A stretch of 35,412 nt of DNA. It comes from Spirochaetaceae bacterium. GTDB taxonomy: Bacteria > Spirochaetota > Spirochaetia > Treponematales > Breznakiellaceae. The notes under the pieces are model-generated. The model did no database searches. It was not told the origin of the DNA and was given only the letters and a program-made list of their open reading frames with translations. The DNA is taken from positions 1 to 35,412 of the forward strand of contig JAISIL010000211.1 of the NCBI GenBank assembly GCA_031262035.1. Direction: 5' to 3'. Of this stretch, positions 8,651 through 17,033 are shown piece after piece (within the stretch, counting starts at the first letter, position 1; the number at the start of each line of letters is the position of its first letter). A program made the position numbers and the translations under genes.

Positions 8651-9523
8651 GTGAGCATAACTGATAAGAAGCTCCTAAAGCAGGCGATTGTTATTCAGCG
8701 GACGGAGATGACTGAGTATTTGGTGTATTTACGGCTGGCGAAGATTTGTAAGAATGAAGCAAATGCGAAGGTATTAAAAGATATAGCTGAGGCGGAAAAA
8801 GGCCATGCAGCATTCTGGCAGCAGCAGACAGGCATTGAGGTGCAGCCGGACCGCTGGCATATTGCCTGGACGGTTTTTTGGGCGCGGCTTTTGGGTTTAA
8901 CCTTTACCTTAAAGCGCATGGAAAAGAATGAGGGCACGGCATCGCATCTTTACAGTATGCTGGTAGAGCAGGTGCCCGGCGCTGAAAAGCTGATGAAAGA
9001 TGAGGCTGAGCACGAACATGCCCTGCTTCAGATGCTCGACGAGCAAATTCTGCAATACGCCGGCTCTATTGTCCTTGGCTTAAATGACGCCCTGGTTGAA
9101 CTGACCGGTTCGCTTGCCGGCTTTACCTTTGCATTAGGCGACCCCAAAACGGTGTCTGTTGCAGGGCTTGTTACCGGCATCTCTGCGGCTTTTTCTATGG
9201 CGGCGTCGGAGTATCTTTCTGCAAGAGCCGAGAATAACCCGCAGGCGAAGCTGTCTGCTGTGTATACCGGAATTGCCTATTTCATTACGGTTATTATTCT
9301 GATTATGCCCTATTTGCTGCTTTCAAATATCTTTTTGGCCCTTGTCATTACCCTGGCGCTGGCTGTGTGCATCATTTTTGTCTTTAATTACTATCTTTCT
9401 GTGGCAAAAGAGCTTAATTTTAAGCATCGCTTCCTCGAAATGGCCGGAATCAGTCTTGGTGTAGCGGCGCTTTCCTTTGTAGTAGGCTGGGTTTTAAAGA
9501 ATGTGATGGGGATTGAGGGATAA
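8651..9523 (+). CDS. Ferritin-like domain / VIT1-CCC1 membrane protein
   Basis: Two-domain protein of 290 residues. Residues about 10-135 form a rubrerythrin/ferritin-like helical bundle with candidate metal ligands (RTEMTEYLVYLRL, EAEKGHAAFW, EAEHEHALLQMLDEQ). Residues about 140-288 form a VIT1/CCC1-type membrane domain, beginning GLNDALVELTGSLAGFTFAL and ending in several hydrophobic helices. Membrane-bound ferritin (MbfA) proteins have this architecture and export iron under oxidative or iron stress; Fe or Mn transport here is inferred. It starts with GTG after AAGAAGGGGAT and has its own near-consensus promoter. The lipoprotein gene starts 1 bp after its stop, so the two are co-transcribed. 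Confidence 0.85.
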   Translation: MSITDKKLLKQAIVIQRTEMTEYLVYLRLAKICKNEANAKVLKDIAEAEKGHAAFWQQQTGIEVQPDRWHIAWTVFWARLLGLTFTLKRMEKNEGTASHLYSMLVEQVPGAEKLMKDEAEHEHALLQMLDEQILQYAGSIVLGLNDALVELTGSLAGFTFALGDPKTVSVAGLVTGISAAFSMAASEYLSARAENNPQAKLSAVYTGIAYFITVIILIMPYLLLSNIFLALVITLALAVCIIFVFNYYLSVAKELNFKHRFLEMAGISLGVAALSFVVGWVLKNVMGIEG

Positions 9524-9524
9524 A

Positions 9525-10241
9525 ATGGGTAAAATTGAGGTAAAAAAGTTTATTCTTGCAGTAATTGCCCTAAGCGTCATGGTCTTTGCCGCTTGTAATG
9601 GCGAAATCAATGGGTCTATAAACGAAGACGGCAGTGGAAGCTTTACTGTGGAGACGGTCCTGATAAAAAGCCTGGTACCCCAGTTTGGGAAGACGCTCAG
9701 TGCATCGCAGGTGGAGGCTTCGTTTAAAAATGCTCCGGGGATTTCGTCCATTAGCATGAAGGATCGGGGAAACGGCTTTGGAGCAATTGGCGGGGAGGTG
9801 CTTGTTAATAATATTGGCGACTTCCTGAAGATTCCTGCAGTGCTCACCTCGCATACAGGCAATGCCAAGCAGTTTATAGATTACGATTCGGCGGGGAGGA
9901 TTACCGTCACCATTAACCGGGATACAAGCCCTGCAATTATTTCGCTTTTAAGCCAGGACATGCAGGACTACCTTTCCGTGCTGCAGCCGCCGGTGCTTAT
10001 GGGAACGGTGCTCAGCAAGGCGGCCTATCTGAAACAGCTGAAGGTATTCGGTTACAATGACGCTATGATTAGCGAACTTGACAAGGCAAAAATCACTGTG
10101 AATATTGAGTTTCCCCGGCCTTTAAAAGAAATAAAGGGCGGGGTAAAATCGGCAAAAAATGAACGAAGCGGGGTCTTTGACCTTGCTTTAATTGACCTTA
10201 TGGTTCTTGAAAAGGAGACAGTATGGCAGGCGATATGGTAA
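9525..10241 (+). CDS. Lipoprotein of unknown function
   Basis: A 238-residue protein with a lipoprotein signal: MGKIEVKKF, a hydrophobic stretch and the lipobox VFAAC, so the mature protein starts at Cys23 and is probably membrane-anchored. The next residues (NGEINGSINEDGSGSFTVET) resemble the start of small beta-rich domains. I do not recognise the family. GAGGGATAA overlapping the upstream stop serves as the ribosome-binding site, which favours ATG 9525 over an upstream TTG. The 3' end overlaps pepF by 19 bp, implying translational coupling. Confidence 0.8.
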   Translation: MGKIEVKKFILAVIALSVMVFAACNGEINGSINEDGSGSFTVETVLIKSLVPQFGKTLSASQVEASFKNAPGISSISMKDRGNGFGAIGGEVLVNNIGDFLKIPAVLTSHTGNAKQFIDYDSAGRITVTINRDTSPAIISLLSQDMQDYLSVLQPPVLMGTVLSKAAYLKQLKVFGYNDAMISELDKAKITVNIEFPRPLKEIKGGVKSAKNERSGVFDLALIDLMVLEKETVWQAIW

Positions 10242-12061
10242 AGACCGTGAATAAAATACCTACACGGGCGGAAATTGAGCAGAAAGACAAGTGGGATTTA
10301 TCGAAATTGTTCAAAAGCGATGCAGACTGGGATGCTGCTTTCGTCAAACTCGATGCTTGTGCCGAAAAAGGGCTCGGCTTTAAGGGAACTTTGGGGAAAT
10401 CCGCTGAAAATTTACTGCATTTCCTTGATTTCGAGAAGGAATTGGGCATTCTTGAAGAAAATTTGGGCTGTTATGCCCAGTTACGGCAGAGTGAAGATGA
10501 GGGAGATGGTGCTGCACGGACAATGCTCGGCAAGTTTATGATGGCCTATGCCAAAATAGAAGCGTTTTTAGCCTGGAGCGCTCCTGAAATTCAGGCAATT
10601 CCCGATTTTGACATAAAAGCATTCCTTGCCGATAAGCGCCTTGATGAGTATAAGATTTATCTTGAAAAACTCCTTCGCTTTAAGCCCTATATCTTAAGTG
10701 AAAAAGAAGAGCGGATTATTGCTATGCAGTCGGAGAACAGGGGCCTTGCCGATGATGCTTTTTCGGCCTTGACCAATGTTGATATGGATTTTGGCCTGAT
10801 TGATGAGGGCGGCCCTACGGGGAAGCTCCCCCTTACCCATTCGACATTCAGCCTCTTTTTGCGAAACAGCGACCGGAATGTGAGGAAAACTGCCTATAAT
10901 CAGTTTTATGAAAATTTTGACCGGCACAAAACGACCATTGCCTCTTTGTATGCAGGCTCTGTTAAAAATGATGTGATACAGGCACGGATTCGAGGCTTTT
11001 CGTCGGCACGGGCAGCAGCCCTCTTCCCCGATAATGTTCCGGAAACGGTGTATGATAACCTGATTGATACGATAAATGCAAACCTTGAGCCGCTTCACCG
11101 CTATTATGCCCTGCGCAAAAAAGCCCTGGGCCTTTCTTCCCTTTGCCACTATGATGTGTATGTGCCTTTTGTGGCAGACATTAAACGAAGGCATACTTGG
11201 AATGAGGCGGTAGATGTGGTATGTTCAGCCTTGTCTCCGCTTGGGCCTGAGTATGTAGATACTTTGCAAAACGGCCTTCTGGGCAGTAATGGGCATCCGG
11301 CCTGGGCCGATCGTTATGAGAACAAAGGCAAAAGGAGCGGGGCTTTTTCTTCGGGCTGTTATACCAGCGACCCCTATATTTTAATCAACTATAAAGAAGA
11401 TGATATTGGTGATGTCTTTACCCTGGTCCATGAAGGCGGGCATTCGATGCATAGCTGGTATTCAAAGCGGGCAAACCCCTTTATGCAGTATAATTACAGC
11501 ATCTTTGAGGCAGAAGTGGCAAGCACCTTTAACGAAGAACTGCTTTTCCGTTATATGCTCGGCAATGCCGGCAGCGACAAGGAACTAAAGGCATGGCTTA
11601 TAAACCACCGTGTTGATGACATTATCGGCACCCTTTACCGGCAGACGATGTTTGCCGAGTTTGAAAAACGGACACACGAGCTTGAAGAAGCGGGTTCGCC
11701 CCTTACCGTGGAACTTTTGCGTAGTGAATACCGCGCCTTATTGACAAAGTATTTTGGCCCGGAATTGGCCTTCGAAGAGGTGTCAGACCTTGAGGGCCTG
11801 CGAATTCCCCATTTTTACAATGCCTTCTATGTGTATAAGTATTCCACCGGCATCTCTGCGGCATTGGCCCTTGCCGAGGGGGTTTTGAATGGCGGTTCTG
11901 CCGAAAGGGACAATTACTTTGCCTTCCTTAAGTCCGGGGGAAGCCGCTACCCCATAGAGGCCCTGAAAGTAGCCGGCGTGGATATGTCCAGTCCCAAGCC
12001 TGTAGAGGCTGTCTGCAAACGTTTCAGCCAATTGGTGGATGAGCTAAGCGCTTATTTGTGA
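10223..12061 (+). CDS. pepF: Oligoendopeptidase F family zinc peptidase (M3)
   Basis: Cytoplasmic metallopeptidase that degrades short peptides. The 612 residues match the family. The zinc site HEGGH is at residues 403-407 (VHEGGHSMHSWYSKR), and the downstream glutamate lies in IFEAEVASTFNEELL. The N-terminal helical domain (DKWDLSKLFKSDADWDAAF) is typical. AAAGGAGA precedes the ATG inside the end of the lipoprotein gene. There is no signal peptide. The link to the lipoprotein and iron gene upstream is positional only. Confidence 0.95.
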   Translation: MAGDMVKTVNKIPTRAEIEQKDKWDLSKLFKSDADWDAAFVKLDACAEKGLGFKGTLGKSAENLLHFLDFEKELGILEENLGCYAQLRQSEDEGDGAARTMLGKFMMAYAKIEAFLAWSAPEIQAIPDFDIKAFLADKRLDEYKIYLEKLLRFKPYILSEKEERIIAMQSENRGLADDAFSALTNVDMDFGLIDEGGPTGKLPLTHSTFSLFLRNSDRNVRKTAYNQFYENFDRHKTTIASLYAGSVKNDVIQARIRGFSSARAAALFPDNVPETVYDNLIDTINANLEPLHRYYALRKKALGLSSLCHYDVYVPFVADIKRRHTWNEAVDVVCSALSPLGPEYVDTLQNGLLGSNGHPAWADRYENKGKRSGAFSSGCYTSDPYILINYKEDDIGDVFTLVHEGGHSMHSWYSKRANPFMQYNYSIFEAEVASTFNEELLFRYMLGNAGSDKELKAWLINHRVDDIIGTLYRQTMFAEFEKRTHELEEAGSPLTVELLRSEYRALLTKYFGPELAFEEVSDLEGLRIPHFYNAFYVYKYSTGISAALALAEGVLNGGSAERDNYFAFLKSGGSRYPIEALKVAGVDMSSPKPVEAVCKRFSQLVDELSAYL

Positions 12062-12084
12062 GGGAGAAATCATTTAAAATAAAA

Positions 12085-12191
12085 AACCACGAATAACACA
12101 AATGATATTGCCTACGGCAAATCACACGAATTTTTGCTTACTAATTGTAGATTATTCGTGTCGGCGAAGCCGATTCGTGTTATTCGTGGTT
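12085..12191 (+). repeat. Cloverleaf-type intergenic repeat, copy 3
   Basis: Outer stem from AACCACGAATAACACAAAT to ATTCGTGTTATTCGTGGTT. The left side hairpin is TTGCC-TAC-GGCAA, the central hairpin is closed by ACACGAAT/ATTCGTGT, and the right hairpin is TCGGC-GAA-GCCGA. It lies between pepF and the argS promoter. Confidence 0.92.
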
Positions 12192-12218
12192 GAAAAAAAG
12201 GTTTGATGTGACAGCTAC

Positions 12219-12247
12219 TTGTAGTTTGCCCGATATTTCAATATACT
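12219..12247 (+). promoter_or_regulatory. Promoter of argS, short or absent leader
   Basis: TTGTAG (12219-12224), a 17 bp spacer and TATACT (12242-12247). The ATG follows 8 bp later, so +1 should be within a few bases of the start codon. The -35 box is weaker than in the other promoters listed. Confidence 0.6.
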
Positions 12248-12255
12248 AATCCCAT

Positions 12256-13995
12256 ATGCAGAACTATAAACAAGACTGGCAGAAGATTATTGCTGAGGTT
12301 TTACATACAGAAGCGGAAAAGCTTATTGTAGAGACACCGCCCAAACCGGAAATGGGTGATCTGGGTTTTCCGATGTTTGCTTTTGCGAAGACGCTTAAGA
12401 AGGCTCCGGCGCAGATTGCAAAAGAAGTTGTTGAGGAAATTAACCGCGAACCACGCGAACAGAATAAGGATGAAGTTTTTGCTGTGGGTCCTTATGTGAA
12501 CGTGCGTTTGGACAGGGCTTCTGTTGCGCAGAGTATTCTTGCCGATGCAGGTTTGAAGGAGCAGCCTTTAAAGGGGCAGCGTATTATGGTGGAATTTTCC
12601 AGCCCCAATACCAATAAGCCCCTTCACCTGGGGCATCTGCGAAATGATGCACTGGGGGAAAGTATTTCCCGTATTCTTTCTGCTTCGGGGGCCGAGGTGC
12701 GAAGGGTCTGCATTATTAACGACCGGGGAACGCATATCTGCAAGTCGATGCTGGCCTACCAAAAATGCGGAGAAGGTAAGACACCGGAAGGCGAGCATAT
12801 AAAAAGCGACCATTTTGTCGGTGATTATTATGTCCGCTATAATGATATGGAAAAAGAGAATCCGGCTCTCTTGCAGGAAGCACAGGAGATGCTTCGCAAG
12901 TGGGAAACCGGCGACCCGGAAACCCTTGCCCTCTGGAAGCAGATGAATACCTGGACAATAGAGGGCTGGATGCAAACCTACAAACGCACCGGCGTCCATT
13001 TTGACCAATTCTACTACGAAAGCAAGACCTACCTTTCAGGCAAGGACGAAGTGCTAAAAGGTTTGGCCGACGGTGTTTTTTTTAAGGTCGAGGATGGCTC
13101 TGTGCAGATTGATTTAAATGATGAGGGCTTGGATAATAAGGTCCTCCTTCGCAAGGACGGCACCTCAATATACATTACCCAGGATATAGGCACGGCAATT
13201 CACCGGCATGAAGACTGGCCTTTTGACCGCCTGGTCTTTGTTGTGGGCAGTGAACAGAACTATCACTTTCAGGTGCTCTTTATCATATTAAAAAGGCTCG
13301 GCTTTGAATGGGCAAAGGACTTATATCACCTGTCCTACGGCATGGTGAATCTTCCTGAGGGCAAGATGAAAAGCCGGGAAGGCACGGTCGTCGACGCCGA
13401 TGACCTTATTGACAGCCTCCGCGACATGGCCCTTGAAGAAATCCGCAGCAAAGACCGCGAGGCGCTGGTGGGCGATGCAATGGATGTTGCAGATAAGATA
13501 GCCCTTGGCGCTCTGCACTACTATCTCTTATCTAAAACACCTGCAAAAGATATGCTCTTCGACCCGAAGGAATCCCTCTCGTTTAATGGCGATACCGGGC
13601 CTTATTTGCAGTATATGGGAGCACGAATTTGCGCTTTACTGCGTAAAGCACAAATTAAGGAGCAAGGAGCAGGTAGCAAGGAGCATCCTAACGCTGCTAC
13701 CTGCTCCTTGCTACCTGCTCCTTCAATAAACGACCTTGAGTGGGAGCTTATCAGGATTATTTCCAACTATAGTGATGCTGTTGTTCAGGCTGCGACAAAG
13801 ATGGATCCCAGTGCTCTGGCGAATTATCTCTATGAGCTTTCGCGAAGCTTCAGCCGCTTTTATCATGATTGTCCGATTCTCAATGCCGAAACGCCTGAGT
13901 TGGTGTCTTTCAGGCTGGAAATCTGCAAGGCTGTTGAAAAAATTTTGCGGGATGCACTGGAACTCATCTGTATTCCCTTTATGGAAACTATGTAA
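12256..13995 (+). CDS. argS: Arginyl-tRNA synthetase
   Basis: Class I synthetase that charges tRNA-Arg. The 579-residue product has the N-terminal additional domain, the HIGH motif as HLGH in NKPLHLGHLRNDALG, a KMSKS-like GKMKSREGTVV, and the C-terminal DALR anticodon-binding domain (LANYLYELSRSFSRFYHDCP). Residues about 470-490 (KEQGAGSKEHPNAATCSLLPA) are encoded by a long palindrome and lie between the catalytic and anticodon domains; the frame is intact. No Shine-Dalgarno sequence precedes the ATG, consistent with a leaderless message. It is followed 15 bp later by a phosphoesterase gene with its own GGAG site. Confidence 0.97.
   Translation: MQNYKQDWQKIIAEVLHTEAEKLIVETPPKPEMGDLGFPMFAFAKTLKKAPAQIAKEVVEEINREPREQNKDEVFAVGPYVNVRLDRASVAQSILADAGLKEQPLKGQRIMVEFSSPNTNKPLHLGHLRNDALGESISRILSASGAEVRRVCIINDRGTHICKSMLAYQKCGEGKTPEGEHIKSDHFVGDYYVRYNDMEKENPALLQEAQEMLRKWETGDPETLALWKQMNTWTIEGWMQTYKRTGVHFDQFYYESKTYLSGKDEVLKGLADGVFFKVEDGSVQIDLNDEGLDNKVLLRKDGTSIYITQDIGTAIHRHEDWPFDRLVFVVGSEQNYHFQVLFIILKRLGFEWAKDLYHLSYGMVNLPEGKMKSREGTVVDADDLIDSLRDMALEEIRSKDREALVGDAMDVADKIALGALHYYLLSKTPAKDMLFDPKESLSFNGDTGPYLQYMGARICALLRKAQIKEQGAGSKEHPNAATCSLLPAPSINDLEWELIRIISNYSDAVVQAATKMDPSALANYLYELSRSFSRFYHDCPILNAETPELVSFRLEICKAVEKILRDALELICIPFMETM
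13664..13723. repeat. Palindromic repeat inside argS, in frame
   Basis: Perfect 21 bp arms at 13664-13684 and 13703-13723, each built from the units AAGGAGCAGGTAGC and AAGGAGC, with an 18 bp loop. An extra AGGAGCA unit precedes the left arm, and GCTGCTACCT fills part of the loop. It is read through without a stop codon. Confidence 0.9.
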
Positions 13996-14010
13996 TAAAC
14001 GGAGTTATAT

Positions 14011-14559
14011 ATGAAAGCACTAATCATTTCTGATATTCACGGTTCGGCACAGCAGTTGGAAAAGGCGCTTGCCCAGTTTGAGCGCCTGCAGCCCGATTTT
14101 CTTTTTATCCTGGGCGATGTGCTCTACCATGGCCCCCGAAACCCCCTTCCCGGCGGCCATAACCCGATGCGTGTTGCCGAGCTCCTTAACGGCCTGAAGG
14201 ATAAGATTATTGCCGTGCGGGGGAACTGCGATGCAGAAATTGACCAGGCCGTGTTGAAGTTTCCCTGTTCCGGGGATTATGCCATTGTAGAAGATGCAGG
14301 CGCCGACGAAAAACGAATGCTCTTTCTTACCCATGGCCATCTTTACGAAAGAGAGAGCTTTCCCTTTGACCTTCCTGCGGGGTCGGTGGTGTTTTCCGGT
14401 CATACCCATGTGTCGGTTCTTGAAACAGACCCGAAGACCGGCATCACCTGGTGCAATCCAGGTTCTATCAGCCTTCCGAAAGGCGGGCTTTTCAGCACAC
14501 CCAGTTATGCAGAGTATATAGACGGAAAGATTGAGGTAAAAGAATTAGGAGGAGACTGA
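14011..14559 (+). CDS. YfcE-like metallophosphoesterase
   Basis: Calcineurin-like phosphodiesterase of the MJ0936/YfcE group, probably hydrolysing phosphodiester substrates in the cytoplasm. All metal-binding blocks are present in order: SDIHG near residue 7, GDVLYHGPRN, RGNCD, LTHGH and SGHTHV. The ending NPGSISLPKGG is typical of YfcE. The length of 182 residues fits. An ACGGAG site precedes the ATG. The next gene overlaps the stop by 1 bp (TGATG), so the two are coupled; substrate unknown. Confidence 0.9.
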   Translation: MKALIISDIHGSAQQLEKALAQFERLQPDFLFILGDVLYHGPRNPLPGGHNPMRVAELLNGLKDKIIAVRGNCDAEIDQAVLKFPCSGDYAIVEDAGADEKRMLFLTHGHLYERESFPFDLPAGSVVFSGHTHVSVLETDPKTGITWCNPGSISLPKGGLFSTPSYAEYIDGKIEVKELGGD

Positions 14560-15533
14560 TGCCTACATTAAGATACCGCTTTGTCCGTGCCGTTGCAAAG
14601 ATTCTTGGCGGCAAACACCTGATGACCTTAAAGCCCGATGCCCTAAAGGCCGAGCTTGAAAAACGGGGAAATGAAAAAATTGCCTTCCCCGCAGCCTTTA
14701 CCAAAAGCTGCGTTGTCGAGCGCATTGATGGGGATGCAAGCTTGGGCATTAAGTGCCCCTGCTATGTGCTCAGGGGGAAGAAGCAGCCTGCAAAAGAGGC
14801 CGCGGATGCCGGTAAAAAAGGGGCTATCCTCTTTATCCACGGGGGCGGTTATGTGGAGTTCACCAGCGAATTTCACTGGCTTTTTGCCTCGCGGCTGGCA
14901 TGCAGGACAGGCCTTCCGGTGTATTTTCCCCTCTACCCGCTTTTACAATATGCACCGGAACAGAGCCTTGAGGCGCAGTTTGACACCGTGTATTCGGTGT
15001 ATCAGGCTATGGTAAAGGAGTATGGGAATAATATCATTGTTGCAGGCGATTCAGCCGGTGCAGATATTACCTTAACCCTCTGCCACTATATAAAAGACCA
15101 TAAAGACGAGGTAATGGTTTCTTCGCCAATGCCCCAAAAGATTGTGCTGATTTCCCCTGCCGACTGCGGCGAACAGGACAGCGAAGTAGTGAAGAAGATG
15201 CGGGAAATAGAAGCGCGCGATGTAATGTGCGGCGTTGAGTATAACTTCTCCTTTCCCGAAGTCTTTCATATTGATACTTCAACAAGTAATTATTTCTTCC
15301 GCTCCTGCCATGGTGATTTCAAAGGCTTCCCTGAAGCACTGATATTCTCCGGCACCGATGATGTGTTCTACCCGCAAATCCCTGCTTTTGTAGAACGGTT
15401 GGAGGCGGCCGGTGTAAAGCATGATTTTGTTTCTGGCAAGGGAATGATGCACGACTGGCCTATTATGCCGATAGCCCCCGAGTGCCTTAAAGCCCTGGGG
15501 CAAATTGTAGAATTTATTACAAAGCCGGTATAG
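14559..15533 (+). CDS. Alpha/beta hydrolase (HSL/esterase type)
   Basis: Predicted esterase or lipase-like hydrolase of 324 residues. The oxyanion-hole motif HGGG appears in LFIHGGGYVEF, the nucleophile elbow is AGDSAGAD, the acid is likely the Asp in SGTDDVFYP and the base the His in GMMHDWP. This combination is that of the hormone-sensitive-lipase branch. No signal peptide is evident. AGGAGG lies directly upstream and the start overlaps the phosphoesterase stop. The natural substrate cannot be read from the sequence. Confidence 0.88.
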   Translation: MPTLRYRFVRAVAKILGGKHLMTLKPDALKAELEKRGNEKIAFPAAFTKSCVVERIDGDASLGIKCPCYVLRGKKQPAKEAADAGKKGAILFIHGGGYVEFTSEFHWLFASRLACRTGLPVYFPLYPLLQYAPEQSLEAQFDTVYSVYQAMVKEYGNNIIVAGDSAGADITLTLCHYIKDHKDEVMVSSPMPQKIVLISPADCGEQDSEVVKKMREIEARDVMCGVEYNFSFPEVFHIDTSTSNYFFRSCHGDFKGFPEALIFSGTDDVFYPQIPAFVERLEAAGVKHDFVSGKGMMHDWPIMPIAPECLKALGQIVEFITKPV

Positions 15534-15563
15534 ATACTCGATGTAGCATTTTGGTAGTATAGT

Positions 15564-15989
15564 ATGTTTAGTGATATAAGTAAATTGGTAAGCACAGTAA
15601 ATATACACAGTGTTACTTTTGCTGCTATAGTAGTAATTTGCTCACTTTTCTTTTTGGCGCTTGGTTTTTTTCTGGGAAGGCGAAAACTTAATGCGGTAGT
15701 AAAAGAGCGTTTAAAACAATCGCGGGCAGTGCTTGGCGGGCTAGTTTCCGAACAAATAGCCCCCTTGCTTCCCGGTTTTCCCTATGACCCCGGCGATTGC
15801 CGTTTTGTCGGGAAACCAATCGATTTTATCATTTTTAAGGGAATGAACGGCACAAGTATAAATGAAGTAGTATTTTTGGAAATAAAAGCCGGTAAAAACG
15901 GCACACTCAACGAGCAGGAGAAGTGTCTTCGGGATGCCGTGCAAAAAGGAAGGGTCAGATGGGAACAGTTAAATCTCGCAACACAGTAA
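15564..15989 (+). CDS. Membrane-anchored Holliday-junction-resolvase-like nuclease domain protein
   Basis: A 141-residue protein. Residues about 18-40 form one hydrophobic segment (AAIVVICSLFFLALGFFLG) followed by RRK. The rest matches, from memory, the Endonuc_Holl family: APLLPGFPYDPGDCRFVGKPIDFIIFKG, then VVFLEIKAGKNGTLNEQEKCLRDAVQKGRVRWE. The D-(I/V)FLE-K pattern is that of PD-(D/E)XK nucleases, with Asp in PIDFI, Glu and Lys in LEIKAG. Cellular role unknown. No ribosome-binding site is clear before the ATG, so the start is less certain than the body. The next gene begins 31 bp before its stop. Confidence 0.78.
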   Translation: MFSDISKLVSTVNIHSVTFAAIVVICSLFFLALGFFLGRRKLNAVVKERLKQSRAVLGGLVSEQIAPLLPGFPYDPGDCRFVGKPIDFIIFKGMNGTSINEVVFLEIKAGKNGTLNEQEKCLRDAVQKGRVRWEQLNLATQ

Positions 15990-16447
15990 AGGTCAAATCG
16001 CTAAAAAGGTTACTTTCCCTCTGTGTTCTCTGCGTCCTCTGTGGTTTAAAGATACATGCACAGAACTTTAATCCCGCCGTATTTATAGGGCTTACTATAG
16101 CCGATTTATACAGCTACTATGGCCCCCCTGAAAGCGTGTATGCGGCACGGGGCGCTGCAATGTGGCAGGATGATGTAGTCTTTGTCTACAAAACACCGCC
16201 AAGCCCCATTGCCGAATACTATATCTACCAAAACCGGGTCTGGCAGGTTAAAATCGATAGCTATGGCTCAATAAAAGACGGCGACAGCCGGACAATTATC
16301 CCCATGGTGCTGGGGAATTACATCACCGAAGGGCCCGATTATACCCTTGTTCCTCTGCAAGGCGGTTCCTGGCCCCTTGCTTTACGCTTTGCAATTGATC
16401 CACAGGGAAAGATAAGCGGCATGTATATCTACCGTTCAGATTTATAG
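15959..16447 (+). CDS. Small exported protein of unknown function
   Basis: A 162-residue protein starting at an ATG preceded by AAGGAAGGG inside the end of the nuclease gene. Residues about 15-34 form a signal peptide (SLKRLLSLCVLCVLCG, then LKIHAQ, with probable cleavage after HAQ), so the product is likely periplasmic. The hydrophobic core is encoded by a dispersed-repeat sequence (16017-16047). The mature part (LTIADLYSYYGPPESVYAARG, QDDVVFVYK, YYIYQNRVWQVKI) looks like a compact globular domain. I do not recognise it. Confidence 0.75.
   Translation: MGTVKSRNTVKVKSLKRLLSLCVLCVLCGLKIHAQNFNPAVFIGLTIADLYSYYGPPESVYAARGAAMWQDDVVFVYKTPPSPIAEYYIYQNRVWQVKIDSYGSIKDGDSRTIIPMVLGNYITEGPDYTLVPLQGGSWPLALRFAIDPQGKISGMYIYRSDL
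16017..16047 (-). repeat. CCACAGAGG-type dispersed repeat within a signal peptide
   Basis: On the minus strand it reads AAACCACAGAGGACGCAGAG followed by AACACAGAGG, an imperfect tandem of a 9-10 bp unit. From general experience this sequence is dispersed in many environmental bacterial genomes. Here its complement encodes LCVLCVLCG, the core of a signal peptide. Confidence 0.75.
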
Positions 16448-16517
16448 AGGGCGATCTAATACAAGGCGAATTTATCATTGCAGAAATGAGCCTTTTCAGC
16501 CGATACTATAAACACTG

Positions 16518-17033
16518 ATGAAGCGGCCATTTTTATTTATCCTCCCATTGTGGCTGGGGGCTCTTGTCTATATCATTCTCTCGCTATTCAATGGGCCAAA
16601 CGGCTTTTCTGCTTACCGGCAAATGCAGCAGGAAATTGATATACAAAAGGAAAACTTGAGCCATCTGCAGAACCTCAATGTCCTTTTGGTTGGCGATATG
16701 GATGCCCTCCTCTACGACCAGGACGCCATAGCGGCGCGGGCACGAGAACTCGGTTACGGTAAGCTCGATGAAAACTTTATCCGCATTGTAGGCGTGCCGG
16801 GGAGCCTCCAAAAAACCTTCAATGAAGGCCGGGTGCTCAAGGCGGCCATCCCCGAATTCATGCCCAACGAAAGAATTCGCTATATTGCCTTCGGGGCCGC
16901 AGCCGCCCTTTTCCTGAGCATCCTTATTGCAGAACTCCTCCGCCGCCAGGATGAGCCGGCTAATAACGGTTATCGAAGACCCGGGGCGTTTTTTTCTCGC
17001 TTCGGGGCAGGTCACCCATTCCGACGGCCTTAA
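16518..17033 (+). CDS. FtsB/DivIC-like septum formation initiator protein
   Basis: A 171-residue membrane protein. An N-terminal transmembrane helix (residues about 4-24) is followed by a coiled coil (YRQMQQEIDIQKENLSHLQNLN) and then RARELGYGKLDENFIRI, the layout of FtsB/DivIC proteins of the division septum. A second hydrophobic helix (about 118-140, AFGAAAALFLSILIAEL) is unusual for FtsB. The last 25 codons lie antisense to the 3' end of paaK (74 bp overlap), which gives the odd tail NNGYRRPGAFFSRF. No Shine-Dalgarno sequence is seen; a weak TTGCAG-18-GATACT pair ends 10 bp before the ATG. Confidence 0.65.
   Translation: MKRPFLFILPLWLGALVYIILSLFNGPNGFSAYRQMQQEIDIQKENLSHLQNLNVLLVGDMDALLYDQDAIAARARELGYGKLDENFIRIVGVPGSLQKTFNEGRVLKAAIPEFMPNERIRYIAFGAAAALFLSILIAELLRRQDEPANNGYRRPGAFFSRFGAGHPFRRP

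Noticed and set aside
12085-12191. Cloverleaf-like fold resembling a tRNA gene
   Set aside because: The outer stem is up to 19 bp, the arms do not have tRNA lengths, and there is no anticodon arm, T-loop GTTCRA or CCA. The same fold recurs eight times at intergenic sites.
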